Part shown: piece after piece, positions 5,426-6,915 of the stretch
Layout: each line of letters starts with the position of its first letter
How positions within the stretch are numbered: position 1 is the first letter of the stretch
Assembly: GCA_009782695.1 (NCBI GenBank)
Contig: WRIO01000060.1
Location: 1-6,915, forward strand
Reading direction: 5' to 3'
Length of the DNA: 6,915 nt
Source of the DNA: Candidatus Cloacimonadota bacterium
GTDB taxonomy: Bacteria > Cloacimonadota > Cloacimonadia > Cloacimonadales > WRIO01
Made by a program: the position numbers and the translations under genes
Notes under the pieces: model-generated
Database searches by the model: none
What the model was told of the DNA's origin: nothing
The model's input: the letters and a program-made list of their open reading frames with translations, nothing else

Positions 5426-6865
5426 TTAGTTTCCCCTACTACCTCTGCTATTGTTTGGTTCGAGCGGGGTTTCATTTATTTTCGGTGTTTGTTCTTGTTG
5501 GGCTTTCTCTCGTTCGGCTGGGTGCTCTCTTTGTAGTCTTTCTTTCTCGGCATTTTGTTCACGTTGTAGCCTTTCTATTTCAGCTGTTTGCTCACGTTGT
5601 AAACGTTCTCTTTCCACTCTTTCTACTTCAGCAGCCTGTTCTTTTCTAATTCTTTCGGCTTCTGCGAGCTGCAGTCTTTGAGCTTTTTCTAGGTTAATCT
5701 GGTTTATTTCTGCTTGTTCGCGTTCTACTCTTTCACGGTCTAATCTATCTTTTTCTGCTTTTTGTCGTTCTTTTTCTGCTTTTTCTCTATCAGCTTTTTC
5801 TTTTTCGAGTCGTGCTTTTTCTTCTACCAATCTTTTATCTCTTTCTATTTGAATTCTTTCTCTTGCTGCTCTTTCTCTTTCGGCTCTTTCGGCTTCAGCT
5901 CTGTCCAGGCGAGCTTTTTCGGCTGTGGATAGGGTTGATTTATCGTTTTGTGGGGGTGGTGGGGGTGTCTCGTCGTCGCTTTTTAGTATTCCATCTTCTT
6001 TTTGGTTTTCTATGATCTGATTGTTACTTTCGGATTTGCTTTGACTTTTTGGGTCTGATTTTGCAGAAGACGAGCCAGAGCTAGCCAAACTGCTTCCGCT
6101 TTTACTGTCTAAACCGCTGCCGGAGCTACTAGTGGAGCTTGTGAGGTTTAGAGAAGGGTCTGTGCTGGCATACATATCGCCATCGGGCATTTCATAATAT
6201 ATCTGAATAGGTGTATAAATCTGGATGATAGGTATGATATAATCGGTTTTAACCGCCAGATGCACGCCGCCTGGAATAAACTGCGAATTATTGACTATAC
6301 TTCTGGTCAGACTATTCCCAACCATAAAGCCGAGCAAGTGATTTTTTTGGTCAAGGATAGGTCCTCCGGTTATAGTCTCTGGTAACACAGCGTCTATTTG
6401 AAACAAAGCAGCATTATCTCGAACGGGACTGTTTACCAATATAGCCCCTGTAGTTTGGGAGACCATCTCACCTTCGCGGTGCAGTATAGTTCCACGGATG
6501 TCACTCATTTCGGGGTTATAACGGGTAAAGGTCAGATACCTAAAACTTACATAGTCATCCACTTTTAAAAGAGCAAAATCTAAATAATAGTGAACAGCGA
6601 CCACAGCTGCATCGTAATCATAGTTGCGTATCGTCACTTTGGCATTACGACGATTACCGATGATAGCTGCATTTGTCACGATATAATCCTCTGACACAAA
6701 AAATCCAGTGCCCATGATGGAGTCTGTGGGTGTGTAACACTTCACGGTCACAGTGGCGTCATAAGCATCAAAGATATTGTTTATGCTGTTGTAACCCGTA
6801 AAATCAGTGGCTGGCAATACAGCTATCACCGCCACAAAAATCAAAATAAAATATAGCTTTTTCAT
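5426..6865 (-). CDS. Exported trypsin-fold pseudoprotease with long charged helical tail
   Basis: The 479-residue protein begins with a signal peptide (MKK, hydrophobic core 5-17, likely cut near LPA-T at 19/20), so it should act outside the cytoplasm. Residues about 30-215 resemble DegP/HtrA-like trypsin-fold proteases: GTGFFVSEDYIVTNA (52-66), LDFALLKV (95-102), GGPILD (167-172). The catalytic His normally following TNA is Ala67, and the Ser of GNSGGP is Thr166; only Asp96 remains, so classical activity is not expected. A Ser-rich linker (about 242-285) and five prolines (301-305) lead to a Glu/Arg/Lys/Ala-rich segment (about 313-459) predicted to form a coiled coil or single alpha-helix. 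It contains three near-identical 11-residue repeats. No PDZ domain is visible. The ATG at 6865 has GGAGGT 4 nt upstream. A binding, scaffold or envelope-spanning role is inferred only; the substrate or partner is unknown. Confidence 0.75.
   Translation of the reverse strand: MKKLYFILIFVAVIAVLPATDFTGYNSINNIFDAYDATVTVKCYTPTDSIMGTGFFVSEDYIVTNAAIIGNRRNAKVTIRNYDYDAAVVAVHYYLDFALLKVDDYVSFRYLTFTRYNPEMSDIRGTILHREGEMVSQTTGAILVNSPVRDNAALFQIDAVLPETITGGPILDQKNHLLGFMVGNSLTRSIVNNSQFIPGGVHLAVKTDYIIPIIQIYTPIQIYYEMPDGDMYASTDPSLNLTSSTSSSGSGLDSKSGSSLASSGSSSAKSDPKSQSKSESNNQIIENQKEDGILKSDDETPPPPPQNDKSTLSTAEKARLDRAEAERAERERAARERIQIERDKRLVEEKARLEKEKADREKAEKERQKAEKDRLDRERVEREQAEINQINLEKAQRLQLAEAERIRKEQAAEVERVERERLQREQTAEIERLQREQNAEKERLQREHPAEREKAQQEQTPKINETPLEPNNSRGSRGN
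5510..5608 (-). repeat. Three 33-bp repeats encoding an 11-residue helical unit
   Basis: Residues 420-452 of the exported protein are ERLQREQTAEI, ERLQREQNAEK and ERLQREHPAER. A related unit, ERIRKEQAAEV, lies at 404-414, separated by five residues. An 11-residue period is typical of hendecad coiled coils. The near identity of the units suggests recent tandem expansion. Confidence 0.85.
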
Positions 6866-6869
6866 AGCT

Positions 6870-6875
6870 ACCTCC
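6870..6875 (-). promoter_or_regulatory. Ribosome binding site of the exported protein
   Basis: GGAGGT on the - strand, 4 nt before the ATG at 6865. Only 40 bp remain upstream in the window, and I see no convincing promoter in them. Confidence 0.8.
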
Positions 6876-6915
6876 GAAATTTTCTCTGACTTTGTAACCT
6901 ACTCGTCAGCCTTTC

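Noticed and set aside
5395..6015. Plus-strand open frames (5395-5649, 5451-5681, 5812-6015) encoding Leu/Phe/Ser-rich, membrane-like peptides
   Set aside because: They are antisense to the Glu/Lys/Arg-rich helical tail, whose codons read backwards as Leu, Phe and Ser; no ribosome binding sites.
6886..6909. Inverted repeat CTGAC-N14-GTCAG upstream of the exported protein gene
   Set aside because: Five-bp arms with a long spacer are expected by chance; no link to a promoter could be shown.

Overview
The window (6,915 bp, moderately AT-rich, bacterial gene layout) looks like a chromosome fragment of a Gram-negative bacterium that I cannot place from sequence alone. A secreted protein with a signal peptide, a LVIVP-like fragment, spaced TTGACA -35 elements and heptamer-based intergenic repeats would fit an uncultivated anaerobe of the Cloacimonadota type. 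That assignment is a guess, not a result.

Layout, left to right. (1) Positions 2-76 hold the last 24 codons of a + strand gene, probably a LVIVP-type beta-propeller protein. (2) Positions 77-366 are non-coding. They hold a decayed tandem repeat whose unit lengths (43 and 57 bp) differ by exactly two 7-bp sub-repeats, then a 15-bp dyad, a TTGACA element inside a longer inverted repeat, and the recA ribosome binding site. (3) recA (TTG start) and recX overlap by 32 bp on the + strand. They are the recombinase and its modulator, presumably co-transcribed. (4) Only 4 bp past the recX stop, the - strand genes converge on it: two tandem paralogues of 532 and 566 residues. Each is a single-chain fusion of a beta-class N6-adenine/N4-cytosine DNA methyltransferase, an Mrr-like PD-(D/E)xK nuclease domain and a C-terminal PKD/Ig-like beta-sandwich. 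Flanking domains are strongly conserved between the copies, while the target-recognition region is essentially unrelated. (5) Upstream of them on the same strand is a 479-residue exported trypsin-fold protein. It has lost its catalytic His and Ser and carries a Ser-rich linker, a proline run and a long Glu/Arg/Lys-rich helical tail.

The most notable content is the tandem pair of methyltransferase-nuclease-PKD fusions. They look like two self-contained restriction-modification enzymes of differing specificity, made by duplication and replacement of the recognition domain, and partly homogenised since (77 bp of perfect identity over the catalytic DPPF motif). They are translationally coupled, because the last codons of the first gene carry the ribosome binding site of the second. 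The second point of interest is the pseudoprotease with its charged helical tail. recA and recX are conserved core genes; their junction with the restriction cassette may mark where the cassette was inserted.
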